The translations under genes were made by a program, and so were the position numbers. The notes below the pieces were generated by a model, which was given only the letters and a program-made list of their open reading frames with translations, did no database searches and was not told the DNA's origin. 64,000 bases of DNA from JACVRX01 sp963831385 (GTDB lineage: Bacteria; Actinomycetota; Actinomycetes; Jiangellales; Jiangellaceae): assembly GCA_963831385.1 (NCBI GenBank), contig CAWHPW010000021.1, forward strand, positions 62,001 through 126,000. The letters are read 5' to 3'. Shown one piece after another: positions 39,122 to 47,624 of the stretch (its first letter is position 1; each line of letters begins with the position of its first letter).

Positions 39122-39961
39122 ATGCCGATCGCGCACCCCACGTCACTGACCGACGTGTTCGACGCACTCGACGACATGCCAGACGCACATCTGCTGGCTG
39201 GCGGCACCGACTTCATGGTCGAGGTCAACTTCGGTCATCGATCGCCGACGTCGGTCGTCTGCCTCCGCCGGGTCGAGGAGCTGCAGGGCTACTCGATCAG
39301 CGATGACGAGGTCGTGCTCGGGGCCGGTGTCACCTGGACGGAAGTGGAAAACGACCTGGTCGACGTGCTGCCCGCGCTGGCCGCCGCGGCTCGAACCGTC
39401 GGCTCACCTCAGATGCGCAACGCGGGGACCGTCGGCGGGAACGTTGGCACGGCCAGCCCGGCCGGTGACGGCCTGCCGGTGCTCGCCGCGATGGACGCGA
39501 CCGTGGCGCTGGCACGACGCGGGGGCACCCGCGATCTCCCGCTGATGGACTTCATCACGGGGGTGAAGCGCACCGCATTGGAGCCCGGAGAGGTCATCTC
39601 GCAGATCAAGATTCCACGGCTGGACGGTCCGCAGGAGTTCCTCAAGGTCGGGACCCGAAACGCGATGGTCATCTCGATCGTCTGCTGCGCTTTGATCATG
39701 GACCGGGCCGGGCGCACGGTTCGGCTCGGCCTCGGCTCGGTCTCTCCGCGTCCGCTGCGCGCGGCCGAGGCCGAGGCGTTCGCCGCCGAGGCCATCGACT
39801 GGGAGGCGTTGACCGCTCCGCCGGAATCGATCACTCGCTTCGGCGAGCTGGCCCAGCAAGCCGCAACCCCGATCTCGGACCAGCGGGGCACTGCCGACTA
39901 CCGCGCGCACGCGGTCGGCGTCATCGCTGCACGGGCGCTGGAGAGGAGTGTGGCGGCATGA
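39122..39961 (+). CDS. xdhB: Xanthine dehydrogenase FAD-binding subunit
   Basis: 279 aa from ATG 39122 with GGGAGG nearby. The CoxM-type FAD motifs LLAGGTDFMVEVN (about residue 24) and TVGGNVGTASPAGDGLP (about 101) are clear, and the C-terminal CO-dehydrogenase flavoprotein domain follows. It passes electrons from the Fe-S subunit to FAD/NAD. The stop overlaps the next start (ATGA). Confidence 0.92.
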   Translation: MPIAHPTSLTDVFDALDDMPDAHLLAGGTDFMVEVNFGHRSPTSVVCLRRVEELQGYSISDDEVVLGAGVTWTEVENDLVDVLPALAAAARTVGSPQMRNAGTVGGNVGTASPAGDGLPVLAAMDATVALARRGGTRDLPLMDFITGVKRTALEPGEVISQIKIPRLDGPQEFLKVGTRNAMVISIVCCALIMDRAGRTVRLGLGSVSPRPLRAAEAEAFAAEAIDWEALTAPPESITRFGELAQQAATPISDQRGTADYRAHAVGVIAARALERSVAA

Positions 39962-40536
39962 GTCAGCAACCCAGCGACGCACTGCACGACCCGACGACGT
40001 CCGACGGTGCGCTCGGCATCTCGGACTACCCGACACCGCACACCGACCGGCAGTCGACTGTCGACTACGCCCTGACGGTGAACGGCCGGGAGATGGTCGT
40101 GACCGACGCCTGGATCGGCGAGAGCCTGCTCTACGCCCTCCGCGAGCGGCTCGGGCTACCTGGCAGCAAGAACGCCTGCGAACAAGGGGAGTGCGGCTCC
40201 TGCTCCGCCTTGCTGGACGGCCGCCTGGTCGCGACCTGCTGTGTGCTGGCTGCGGACGCCGTCGGCAGCGAGATCCGCACCGTCGAGGGGCTCGCGCCGG
40301 AAGGCGACCTGACCGACGTGCAGCGGGCATTCGTCGAGCAGGGAGCCGTTCAGTGCGGCTTCTGCATCCCGGGCATGGTCGTCGCCATCCACGACCTGCT
40401 CGATCGCAACGTCCGCGCTTCAGAGCTGGAGCTTCGCGAGGCGATCTCCGGGAATCTGTGCCGCTGCACCGGCTACGGCCGGATCTTCGCCGCGTTCCGC
40501 CAAGCACAGGAGGGACGGATTCATGCCGGCGCCTAG
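39958..40536 (+). CDS. xdhC: Xanthine dehydrogenase 2Fe-2S subunit
   Basis: 192 aa with a non-conserved N-terminal extension of about 38 residues. The plant-type cluster is bound by CEQGECGSCSALLDG...TCC and the second, helical cluster by CGFCIPGM...CRCTGYGRI. It connects the molybdenum and flavin subunits. It overlaps genes on both sides (4 and 14 bp). Confidence 0.92.
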   Translation: MSQQPSDALHDPTTSDGALGISDYPTPHTDRQSTVDYALTVNGREMVVTDAWIGESLLYALRERLGLPGSKNACEQGECGSCSALLDGRLVATCCVLAADAVGSEIRTVEGLAPEGDLTDVQRAFVEQGAVQCGFCIPGMVVAIHDLLDRNVRASELELREAISGNLCRCTGYGRIFAAFRQAQEGRIHAGA

Positions 40537-42847
40537 CATGCCATCGACCTTCACCCGCAAGCGTCGCGCGCCCGGCGTCGGCGAGAGCGTATTGCGACCC
40601 GACGCACCGGCGAAGACCCAGGGGAGGTTCGCGTTCTCCTCCGACCTCTGGATGGACGGCATGCTGTGGGGCAAGACGCTGCGCAGCCCCTTCCCGCACG
40701 CTCGCATCAAGCTCTTGGACACCAGTCCGGCGCTGCTCGTCCCCGGCGTGCATGCGGTCATCACCAACGACGACCTGTGGGGCAGCCGCACCTACGGCCT
40801 GGAGCACCATGACCAACCGGTGTTCGCCAACGAGGTCGCGCTGTTCCACGGCGAGCCGATCGCCGCCGTCGCCGCGGATCACCCGGAGATCGCCGCCCGC
40901 GCCGTCGCGGCCATCAAGGTCGAGTACGACGTGCTGGAGCCACTCTCCGATCCCGAGGCGGCAATCCGGCCCGAGACGCGAGCGATCCACCCGGACGGCA
41001 ACGTGTTCCGGTACATCCGGCTGCGGCACGGAGACCCGAGCGCCGTCGGCGAGGTCATCGTCGAGGGCGATTACGACGTCGGCATGCAGGACCAGGCGTT
41101 CCTCGGGCCCGAGTCCGGGCTGGCGGTGCCGAGCGAGGACGGCGGCGTCGAGCTGTTCATCGCGACCCAGTGGCTGCACGTCGACCGCGACCAGATCGCC
41201 GCGTGCCTGAACCTGCCGCGGGACAAGGTACGGCTCACCCTGTCCGGCACCGGCGGGGCGTTCGGTGGCCGGGAAGACCTGTCGATGCAGATCCACGCCT
41301 GCTTGCTGGCCCTGGTCACCAAGAAGCCGATCAAGATGGTCTACAGCCGGGAGGAGTCGTTCTTCGGCCACGTCCACCGCCACCCGGCCCGGCTCTGGTA
41401 CCGCCACCATGCCGACCGTGACGGCAACCTGGTGAACGTCGAGTCCCGCATGGTCTTCGACGGCGGCGCCTATGCCTCGTCCTCGACGGCGGTCATCTCC
41501 AACGCGACGAGCTTCGCCGCCGGGCCGTACCTCGTGCCGAACGCTTCGGTCGACGGGTACGCGGTGCGGACCAACAACCCGCCGTGCGGGGCGATGCGTG
41601 GGTTCGGCGCGGTACAGACGTCGTTCGCGGCCGAGGCTCAGATGGACAAGCTCGCCGACGCTCTCGGGATGGATCCGATCGAGCTGCGGCTACGGAATGC
41701 GCTGAAGACCCACGACAGGCTGCTCACCGGTCAAGTCATCATCGGTACAGCACCGGTCGCCGAGTGCATCACGGCCTGCCGTGATCTACCGATGCCCGAC
41801 CCGCTCTCCGACGAGGCGCCGATCATGACGCTGCCCGGTGGCGCTGGGCGCACCGCGCTGCACCACAACGTTCGTCGTGGGGTCGGTTTCGCCGTCGGGT
41901 TCAAGAACCTGGCGTTCTCCGAAGGGTTCGACGACTACGCCACCGCGCGGGTGCGGCTCGAGCTGGGGCCGACCGGTGAGCCGTTGGCGACCGTCCACAC
42001 GGCTACTGCCGAGGTCGGGCAGGGGTTTATCACCATCGCCCAGCAGATCGCCCGGGCCGAGCTCGGCGTCACCGACGTCATCGTGCACGCGGCGGACACC
42101 CAGGTCGGGTCGGCCGGCTCAACCAGCGCGTCCCGGCAGACCATGATGTCCGGTGGGGCGGTTCAAATGGCGTGCTCGGCCGTCCGCGAGGTCATCCTCG
42201 AACGGGCTGCGCTCGAGCTGCACCTGGCACCGGCCGACATGGTGCTGGAGGAAGGCGAGCTCGTCACCAAGGACGGCACCCGCAGCGTGTCCCTTGTCGA
42301 CGCGCTGCAAGCCGGGCCGGCGGAGGCCAACCGGGAGTTCCACCATCCGCCCACCGAACCGCTGGACGAGGACGGCCAGGGCAACGCGCACTGGTCGCTT
42401 GCGTTCGCCGCCCATCGCGCCGTCGTCGACGTCGACGTCGAGCTCGGGCTCGTGAAGGTTGTACAGGTAGCGACAGCGCAGGACATCGGGAAGGCGCTGA
42501 ACCCGCTCGCCGTGACCGGCCAGATCGAGGGCGGCATCGCTCAAGGCGTCGGCCTGGCCGTGATGGAAGAGATCGTGGTCGACGGAAGCCGGATCCGGAA
42601 CCCGTCGTTCACCGACTATCTGCTGCCGACGCCACTGGACATGCCTCCGGTGGAGCAAACCTGGATCGAGCAGCCGGAGCGTGGCGCGCCTTATGGTGCC
42701 AAGGGCGTAGGCGAACCACCGACGATCTCGTCGACAGGGGCGGTGCTCGCTGCCATCCGCGCAGCCAGCGGCCTGCCGCTGAACCGGATACCGGTGCGGC
42801 CCGACGACATCGCTCTGGTGTCGCGGCCGCCTGTCGCGGCCGGCTGA
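40523..42847 (+). CDS. xdhA: Xanthine dehydrogenase molybdopterin-binding subunit
   Basis: 774 aa. The molybdopterin-binding motif GTGGAFGGREDLS (about residue 243), RGFGAVQTSFAAEAQMD and the C-terminal PYGAKGVGEPPT with the catalytic Glu are visible. It hydroxylates hypoxanthine and xanthine to urate. It closes the three-subunit set and is followed 6 bp later by the amidohydrolase gene. Confidence 0.93.
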   Translation: MPAPSMPSTFTRKRRAPGVGESVLRPDAPAKTQGRFAFSSDLWMDGMLWGKTLRSPFPHARIKLLDTSPALLVPGVHAVITNDDLWGSRTYGLEHHDQPVFANEVALFHGEPIAAVAADHPEIAARAVAAIKVEYDVLEPLSDPEAAIRPETRAIHPDGNVFRYIRLRHGDPSAVGEVIVEGDYDVGMQDQAFLGPESGLAVPSEDGGVELFIATQWLHVDRDQIAACLNLPRDKVRLTLSGTGGAFGGREDLSMQIHACLLALVTKKPIKMVYSREESFFGHVHRHPARLWYRHHADRDGNLVNVESRMVFDGGAYASSSTAVISNATSFAAGPYLVPNASVDGYAVRTNNPPCGAMRGFGAVQTSFAAEAQMDKLADALGMDPIELRLRNALKTHDRLLTGQVIIGTAPVAECITACRDLPMPDPLSDEAPIMTLPGGAGRTALHHNVRRGVGFAVGFKNLAFSEGFDDYATARVRLELGPTGEPLATVHTATAEVGQGFITIAQQIARAELGVTDVIVHAADTQVGSAGSTSASRQTMMSGGAVQMACSAVREVILERAALELHLAPADMVLEEGELVTKDGTRSVSLVDALQAGPAEANREFHHPPTEPLDEDGQGNAHWSLAFAAHRAVVDVDVELGLVKVVQVATAQDIGKALNPLAVTGQIEGGIAQGVGLAVMEEIVVDGSRIRNPSFTDYLLPTPLDMPPVEQTWIEQPERGAPYGAKGVGEPPTISSTGAVLAAIRAASGLPLNRIPVRPDDIALVSRPPVAAG

Positions 42848-42853
42848 GGACCT

Positions 42854-44167
42854 GTGCCAGCCAGCCGGACGGTCCTGCGCGGCGCTCGGTGGCCTGGGGA
42901 CGTTGCTTGGTCCGACGGTCGGATCAGTGCCGTCGGATCGGTACCGGCGGAAGAAGGTGACGATGTCGTCCGAGTCGACGGCGACATCGTCACCGCCGGA
43001 CTGGTCAACACCCACCACCACTTCTACCAATGGATGACCCGTGGCTGGGCATTCGACTGCACGCTCTTCGACTGGCTCATCACGCTGTATCCGGTGTGGG
43101 CACAGCTCAGCCCGGAGGACGTCGAGGCGGCCTCCGCGGTGGCTTTGGGTGAGCTGGCGTTGAGCGGCTGCACGACCGCCGCTGACCATCACTACGTCGT
43201 CCCCGGTGGCGACGATTCGGTATTCGACGCGATCGCCGGCTCGGCCCGTCGGATCGGCATCCGCGCACATATTGCCCGTGGCTCGATGGACCTCGGGCGA
43301 AGCAAGGGCGGTCTTCCACCGGACTCGGTCGTAGAGGAACTCGACGCGATCCTCGCCTCCACCCAGTCCGTCTACGACCGGCTGCATGACGGCGAGCGGA
43401 TCACCATCACGGTCGCACCGTGCAGCCCGTTCAGTGTGACGACGGAGCTGATGAGCGAGTCTGCCGCGTTGGCCCGGCAGCTCGGCCTTCGCCTGCACAC
43501 GCATCTGGCCGAGACGCTCGACGAGGAGGAGAGCTGCCTGGCCCGCTTCGGCAAGCGTCCACTAGAGGTGCTCGACGATCTCGGCTGGATCGCTTCCGAC
43601 GTTTGGGTCGCGCACGGCATCCATTTCAACGACGCGGAGGTGTCGCGACTGGCCGAGACGGGCACCGGTATCGCCCATTGCCCGTCGAGCAACTGCCGGC
43701 TGGGGTCCGGCATCGCTCGAGTGGTCGACCTGACGGCCGCGGGCGCACCGGTGGGCCTCGGCGTAGACGGTGTCGCCAGCAATGAGATCGGCACGCTGTT
43801 CCCCGAGATGCGGATGGCGCTGTTCCTCGCCCGTCAGCGGGACCTGGCGGCGACGACCTTTGCGCCCCTCGACGCGCTCGCGCTGGCGACCGAAGGCGGC
43901 GCCCGGTGCCTCGGCCGGGACGATGTCGGCCGCCTAGAGCCAGGGCTGCGGGCGGACGTCGTGGTGTGGCCCGGAGACGACCTGGCGGACGTTCTTGATC
44001 CCGTCGCTGGCCTGGTGCTCGGGCCGGAGCGAACAGCCCGGCACGTCTACGTCGACGGCACTCCTGTCGTCAGCGATGGGCACCTGGTGAACGCTGACAT
44101 CGTGGCTCTGCACGCCGATCTGGCTCGTCGGGCTCGGCGGCTGTGGCCAGAGCAGGTCGCCAAGTGA
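42854..44167 (+). CDS. 8-oxoguanine deaminase-like amidohydrolase (AtzA/TrzN family)
   Basis: 437 aa from GTG 42854. Metal ligands are in NTHHHFYQWMTRG (about residue 54), HTHLAETLDEE (about 216), the VAHGIHFND His (about 252) and GLGVDGVASNEIG (about 300, Asp). The QWMTRGWAFDC stretch and the xanthine dehydrogenase/uricase context match 8-oxoguanine deaminases more than atrazine hydrolases. Its product 8-oxoxanthine is urate, which would feed uricase. Guanine deaminase is an alternative. Confidence 0.8.
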   Translation: MPASRTVLRGARWPGDVAWSDGRISAVGSVPAEEGDDVVRVDGDIVTAGLVNTHHHFYQWMTRGWAFDCTLFDWLITLYPVWAQLSPEDVEAASAVALGELALSGCTTAADHHYVVPGGDDSVFDAIAGSARRIGIRAHIARGSMDLGRSKGGLPPDSVVEELDAILASTQSVYDRLHDGERITITVAPCSPFSVTTELMSESAALARQLGLRLHTHLAETLDEEESCLARFGKRPLEVLDDLGWIASDVWVAHGIHFNDAEVSRLAETGTGIAHCPSSNCRLGSGIARVVDLTAAGAPVGLGVDGVASNEIGTLFPEMRMALFLARQRDLAATTFAPLDALALATEGGARCLGRDDVGRLEPGLRADVVVWPGDDLADVLDPVAGLVLGPERTARHVYVDGTPVVSDGHLVNADIVALHADLARRARRLWPEQVAK

Positions 44168-44667
44168 GCAGTGTTCCGGAGCGGCAGCTGCGATGGTTCA
44201 ACGAGCTCTCCGACGACGAGGTGATCGGCGCGCTGCTGCTGGTGTGCCACTCCCGAAAATGGGCTGTACAGGTAGCGGAGCGGCGTCCGTATTCCGACGT
44301 CGACGCCCTACTAACTGCCGCCGATGACACCTGGATGGCACTGCCGTCGGGAGATTGGCTCGAGGCTCTCGACGCTCACCCGCGGATCGGCGAGCGCGGG
44401 GGCAAGTCCGCAGAGTTTTCCCAGCGGGAACAGGCAGGTATCGGCGCTGCGGGCGAGGACGTGCAGTCCTCCATCGCTGCCGGCAACGTCGAGTACGAGG
44501 AGCGATTCGGCCACGTGTTCCTGATCTCCGCGGAAGGTCGAAGCGCCGAGGAGATCCTGGCCAACCTTCGTGTCCGGCTGGGCAACGACCCCGACACCGA
44601 GCTCCGTATCGCCGCCGAGGAGCACCGCCGCATCACCCGGCTGCGCCTCCAACGCCTGCTCAGCTGA
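44164..44667 (+). CDS. uraD: 2-oxo-4-hydroxy-4-carboxy-5-ureidoimidazoline (OHCU) decarboxylase
   Basis: 167 aa from GTG 44164, overlapping the previous stop by 4 bp. The active-site motifs ALDAHPRIGERGG (catalytic His about residue 69) and YEERFGHVFLISAEGRSAEEI (Glu and Arg) are complete. It decarboxylates OHCU to S-allantoin, completing the urate-to-allantoin steps with uricase and UraH. Confidence 0.92.
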   Translation: MSSVPERQLRWFNELSDDEVIGALLLVCHSRKWAVQVAERRPYSDVDALLTAADDTWMALPSGDWLEALDAHPRIGERGGKSAEFSQREQAGIGAAGEDVQSSIAAGNVEYEERFGHVFLISAEGRSAEEILANLRVRLGNDPDTELRIAAEEHRRITRLRLQRLLS

Positions 44668-44857
44668 CCCCTCCGGCGATGCCTGCGCCACCTCCGGAAT
44701 GACCACGTTCACCACCCCTGCCTATACGTCACCAGGCATACAAGCCTCGTGATGTATCGAGACGCCTGGTGATGGGCAGCCGACTGAGCCAGTCGGTGAG
44801 GTTGTCGGTGTCCCCGGGTAGAACAGATTCGTAGCCGTCCCCTGCAGAGGAGCAGTG

Positions 44858-45208
44858 ATGATCGGTCGGTTGGATGGAGTGATCCTGGACTGCCCCGACC
44901 CCAAGGCCTTGGCGGAGTTCTACTCGGAGCTGCTCGGGCTGCAGGTCACGAACGTGGACTCGGACTGGGCCGATATCGGCGACGGACAGATCGGGTTGAG
45001 CTTCCAGCAGGCACCGGATCACCAGCCACCGCGGTGGCCGGACCCGAACTACCCACAGCAGTTCCATCTCGATGTCCGCGTGGACGACGTCGAGGAAGCC
45101 GAGCCGAAGGTGCTGGCTCTGGGAGCAACCGTGCTGTCCAGAGATGCCAAGACGTTCCGCGTCTTCGCCGACCCGGCGGGCCATCCGTTCTGCCTGGTGT
45201 GGGACTAG
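44858..45208 (+). CDS. VOC-family (glyoxalase/bleomycin resistance-like) protein
   Basis: 116 aa from ATG 44858 with GAGGAG 5 nt upstream. Paired beta-alpha-beta modules are seen: GVILDCPDPKALAEFYSELL at the N-terminus and VFADPAGHPFCLVWD at the C-terminus. Metal-dependent lyase, dioxygenase or drug-binding roles are all possible. The 190 bp upstream hold no clear gene. Confidence 0.82.
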   Translation: MIGRLDGVILDCPDPKALAEFYSELLGLQVTNVDSDWADIGDGQIGLSFQQAPDHQPPRWPDPNYPQQFHLDVRVDDVEEAEPKVLALGATVLSRDAKTFRVFADPAGHPFCLVWD

Positions 45209-45317
45209 CTGGCGTAGACAGCGGTTCACGGCCGTGTCGGCGTCCGACGACGCCGACATGCTCGCGCTGGATGTGGCCGCGCAGCGCTTAGGCAGGGTGT
45301 ACGCCTGCGTCTACGGG

Positions 45318-46394
45318 TCAGAGCCGGCCGACCCTGCCACCGCCGCCGGCCGCCCAGCACGACCCGTCGGCCGTGCAGTCCAGGGTGTGGAATCCGATGT
45401 CGCTGAACAGCCGCCAGGTCCGGCCGCCGTCGCGGCTGATGCTGCTGCCGGCGGCGTCACCGGACTCGCCGACGACCAGCACATCCCGTCCGGATCCGTA
45501 CCGCCAGGCCGCATCCTCACCGAGGTGCGTGAGATCGCCGCCGCTTCGCCACCTGCTTCCGTCACGGGTGAACGCCGAGGCGTCCGTCCCATCGTCGGGG
45601 GCGGCGAAGTCGCCTCCTACGGCGACCCCGTGCCGGGGGCTCTTGAACGCCAGCCCGAACACCCCAGCCGCGTCACCGGCAGGGATCGTCGAGTCGGTCG
45701 CCTCCCAGGTCAGCCCACGGTCGGTGGAGTGGAAGATCCTCGACGCGCTGCCGCCGGAGCCGAACCAGGCGTCGTGGCCGTGGATCACCAGACAGTCGCC
45801 GCTCGCCGAGAAGCCGAATTCACCGGTCGAGTCGGGCATTCCGTCGTCGGGAACCACCCGCCACGACCGGCCGCCATCACTGGTCGCGAGGATGCGGAAC
45901 TTGCCGTCGACGGGGTCGCTCATCGCCAGCCCGTGCCTGCCATCGGGGAAGAAGTCCATGCAGTTGTAGAACGCCTCCTCCTCGGTGTTGCGGAACGTCT
46001 CGGACCAGGTCTCGCCACCGTCGGTGGTCCGGTAGATGCGCGACGCCTCACCCGGTCCGATCGAGAGCACAAGGGCCGTACTCGCGCTGCGGGCTTCCAC
46101 GTCACGGAAGAGCAGCCCTTCGCTGTCGGGCGGACTCACGTCCTGCCAGGACGCGCCGCCGTCGGTCGTGCGCCACACCGACCCCGGCCCGCCTTCGGTG
46201 ATGCTGCCACCACTGATCCACACGGTCTTCCGGTTGACGGCATCGAGTCCGCGGAAGCTCTGCCCGGCGTCCACCACCGTCTCCACCCAGGCAGGGCCAG
46301 GGCGCGGGTCGGCCTGTGCTGATTGTCCGGCGAGAAGCGTGGCGGAAAGGACCGTGACGATCGTGGTGACCAAGATCCCGGGAGAGCGTCGCAT
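45318..46394 (-). CDS. Secreted BNR/sialidase-like beta-propeller protein
   Basis: 358 aa from ATG 46394. A signal peptide ends near residue 28 (GQSAQADP). The mature part contains several Asp-box-type repeats: SVWRTTDGGASWQDV, RIYRTTDGGETWSE, RILATSDGGRSWRV, RIFHSTDRGLTWEA and SISRDGGRTWRLF. This is the YCF48/BNR propeller layout. No catalytic set is obvious, so it may bind ligands at the cell surface. Confidence 0.83.
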   Translation of the reverse strand: MRRSPGILVTTIVTVLSATLLAGQSAQADPRPGPAWVETVVDAGQSFRGLDAVNRKTVWISGGSITEGGPGSVWRTTDGGASWQDVSPPDSEGLLFRDVEARSASTALVLSIGPGEASRIYRTTDGGETWSETFRNTEEEAFYNCMDFFPDGRHGLAMSDPVDGKFRILATSDGGRSWRVVPDDGMPDSTGEFGFSASGDCLVIHGHDAWFGSGGSASRIFHSTDRGLTWEATDSTIPAGDAAGVFGLAFKSPRHGVAVGGDFAAPDDGTDASAFTRDGSRWRSGGDLTHLGEDAAWRYGSGRDVLVVGESGDAAGSSISRDGGRTWRLFSDIGFHTLDCTADGSCWAAGGGGRVGRL

Positions 46395-46497
46395 GGCCAA
46401 TACCCTGCCGATGGACCACCACGGTGTCTAGGACCGCCGATCGCCCCGCTCCTCGCCTCGTACCGGCAGTCATTGACGTGGGTTTCTGCGGGCGAGT

Positions 46498-46545
46498 GGA
46501 CAGGGGCGGGATCGATCCGCCGACCTTCCGCTTTTCAGGCAAGCA
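46498..46545 (-). other. tRNA 3'-half-like remnant (possible attachment-site scar)
   Basis: Read on the minus strand, a CTGAAAA loop (plus 46532-46538) with a partial anticodon stem is followed by a perfect T-arm: GGCGG / ATCGATC / CCGCC (plus 46505-46521). No D-arm or acceptor 5' half precedes it, so it is not an intact tRNA. The GAA anticodon would be Phe-like. Such 3' fragments are commonly left by site-specific integration, and accessory genes begin here. Confidence 0.45.
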
Positions 46546-46694
46546 CGGCGTAACGGTGTCGTCACCTGCGGGTTCACGGTCAAAGTCGCGGGCGTCGCGG
46601 CGAAGTTATCGGGTCAGTCGACCCGGTAGCCCTAGCCGGCCCCGACCAAGCGACGCACTCGCCGGCCGGGGCCTCGACGGGAAGAAGGCCCGCC

Positions 46695-46877
46695 GTGTCC
46701 AACACTCTGCCACCACCCAACCCGACGCACGGCATAGGCGCCGTGCTGCGTTTGGTCGGCGAAATCCGCCGAGTCGCGCACGACCGCAGCTTGGACGACG
46801 CCGACGCGATGCGCCGCATCCGTGACGCTTTCGCCGACTACGACCAGCAGGGCTCAGATCGCTCTGATAGAACTTGA
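46695..46877 (+). CDS. Small hypothetical protein, family A copy 1
   Basis: 60 aa from GTG 46695, with GAAGAAGG about 6 nt upstream. The core VLRLVGEIRRVAHD, then RRIRDAFADYDQQG, is shared with the protein at 47423-47596 and with the fragment at 50729-50836. Helical, charged and without a signal peptide. Function unknown; the conservation between copies argues that it is a real gene. Confidence 0.62.
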   Translation: MSNTLPPPNPTHGIGAVLRLVGEIRRVAHDRSLDDADAMRRIRDAFADYDQQGSDRSDRT

Positions 46878-46970
46878 TCAAGGTCCAAACGGCGAGTTGT
46901 CCACAGGTTATTTGTCCCAGGGACACATAACCTCCGAACGGGCGAGGACGAGTCCCTGACCGCGCAACAC

Positions 46971-47007
46971 GACCGGCCCGCCCCTGGGTGCCGGGGGCGG
47001 GCCGGTC
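46971..47007. terminator. Strong bidirectional hairpin between convergent genes
   Basis: GACCGGCCCGCCCC (46971-46984) and its exact complement (46994-47007) form a 14-bp G+C-rich stem with a 9-nt loop. It stands between the convergent genes ending at 46877 (+) and 47014 (-), the expected place for a shared terminator. Confidence 0.78.
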
Positions 47008-47013
47008 GGCCGT

Positions 47014-47352
47014 CTACAGCGGCGGCAGCTCGACTCGCCGGATCCACAGTTGCCACCCGGCGTCCGTCTCCCGACGCTGCCACCCGTCTGGCTCCGGTCC
47101 GTGTTGCATGAAGCGCTCGACGCGCTCAAGTGCCCATTCGGCGAACGCCTCTCGGTCCTCGGCGGGCGCGCCGGGGCGTATGAACAGGAAGACGCGATAC
47201 GACGAGCCATCCTGCTGCGGCTCGATGAACGCGAACCCACGTATATCCGGGTCGAGCGCCTTAGCTTGCGCCTCGGGTTCGGTGCTGAGGTCCCAGTCCT
47301 CCACCGACATGCCGCGGTCGTTGAGTCGTTGCTCAGCTGGCCCGATGTTCAT
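47014..47352 (-). CDS. Hypothetical protein
   Basis: 112 aa from ATG 47352. Acidic N-terminus with DPDIRGFAFIEPQQDGSSYR and a Trp-rich C-terminus (EPDGWQR ... GWQLWIRRVELPPL). Looks like a soluble alpha-beta domain. No family recognised. It ends at the terminator hairpin 46971-47007. Confidence 0.6.
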   Translation of the reverse strand: MNIGPAEQRLNDRGMSVEDWDLSTEPEAQAKALDPDIRGFAFIEPQQDGSSYRVFLFIRPGAPAEDREAFAEWALERVERFMQHGPEPDGWQRRETDAGWQLWIRRVELPPL

Positions 47353-47422
47353 GCGAAGAAACTAGACCGCCTACTTCTGCCGGAGCAGGGCAATCCCGTC
47401 CGCGACGGTGGCCCCCACCGCC

Positions 47423-47596
47423 GTGAACGACACCCTTCCACCGCAACAGCCCGGCTGCCACAGCATCGCCGACTTGCTTCGGCTGGTCGGGGACGTCAGG
47501 CGCCTGGCCTACGACGCCACGCTCGACGACGCCGACCGCGCCGGCCGCATCAGGGATCGGTTCGGCGAGTACGACGGCATCTTCGACCACGAGTGA
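47423..47596 (+). CDS. Small hypothetical protein, family A copy 2
   Basis: 57 aa from GTG 47423, chosen by alignment with copy 1 (NDTLPP versus SNTLPP at the N-terminus). The core LLRLVGDVRRLAYD, then GRIRDRFGEYDG, matches copy 1 across about 45 residues. An earlier in-frame GTG at 47408 would add five residues. Function unknown. Confidence 0.62.
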   Translation: MNDTLPPQQPGCHSIADLLRLVGDVRRLAYDATLDDADRAGRIRDRFGEYDGIFDHE

Positions 47597-47624
47597 ATGG
47601 ATGGCCTGGCAAGGTCTCCGCAGG

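Noticed and set aside
39404..41410. 668-codon open frame antisense to the xanthine dehydrogenase genes
   Set aside because: The plus strand has three clearly recognised subunits. The antisense frame has only low-complexity composition and no motif.
46102..46542. Minus-strand frame starting MPEKRKVGGSIPP
   Set aside because: The KVGGSIPP peptide is the familiar mistranslation of a tRNA 3' half; the rest is antisense to the BNR protein gene.
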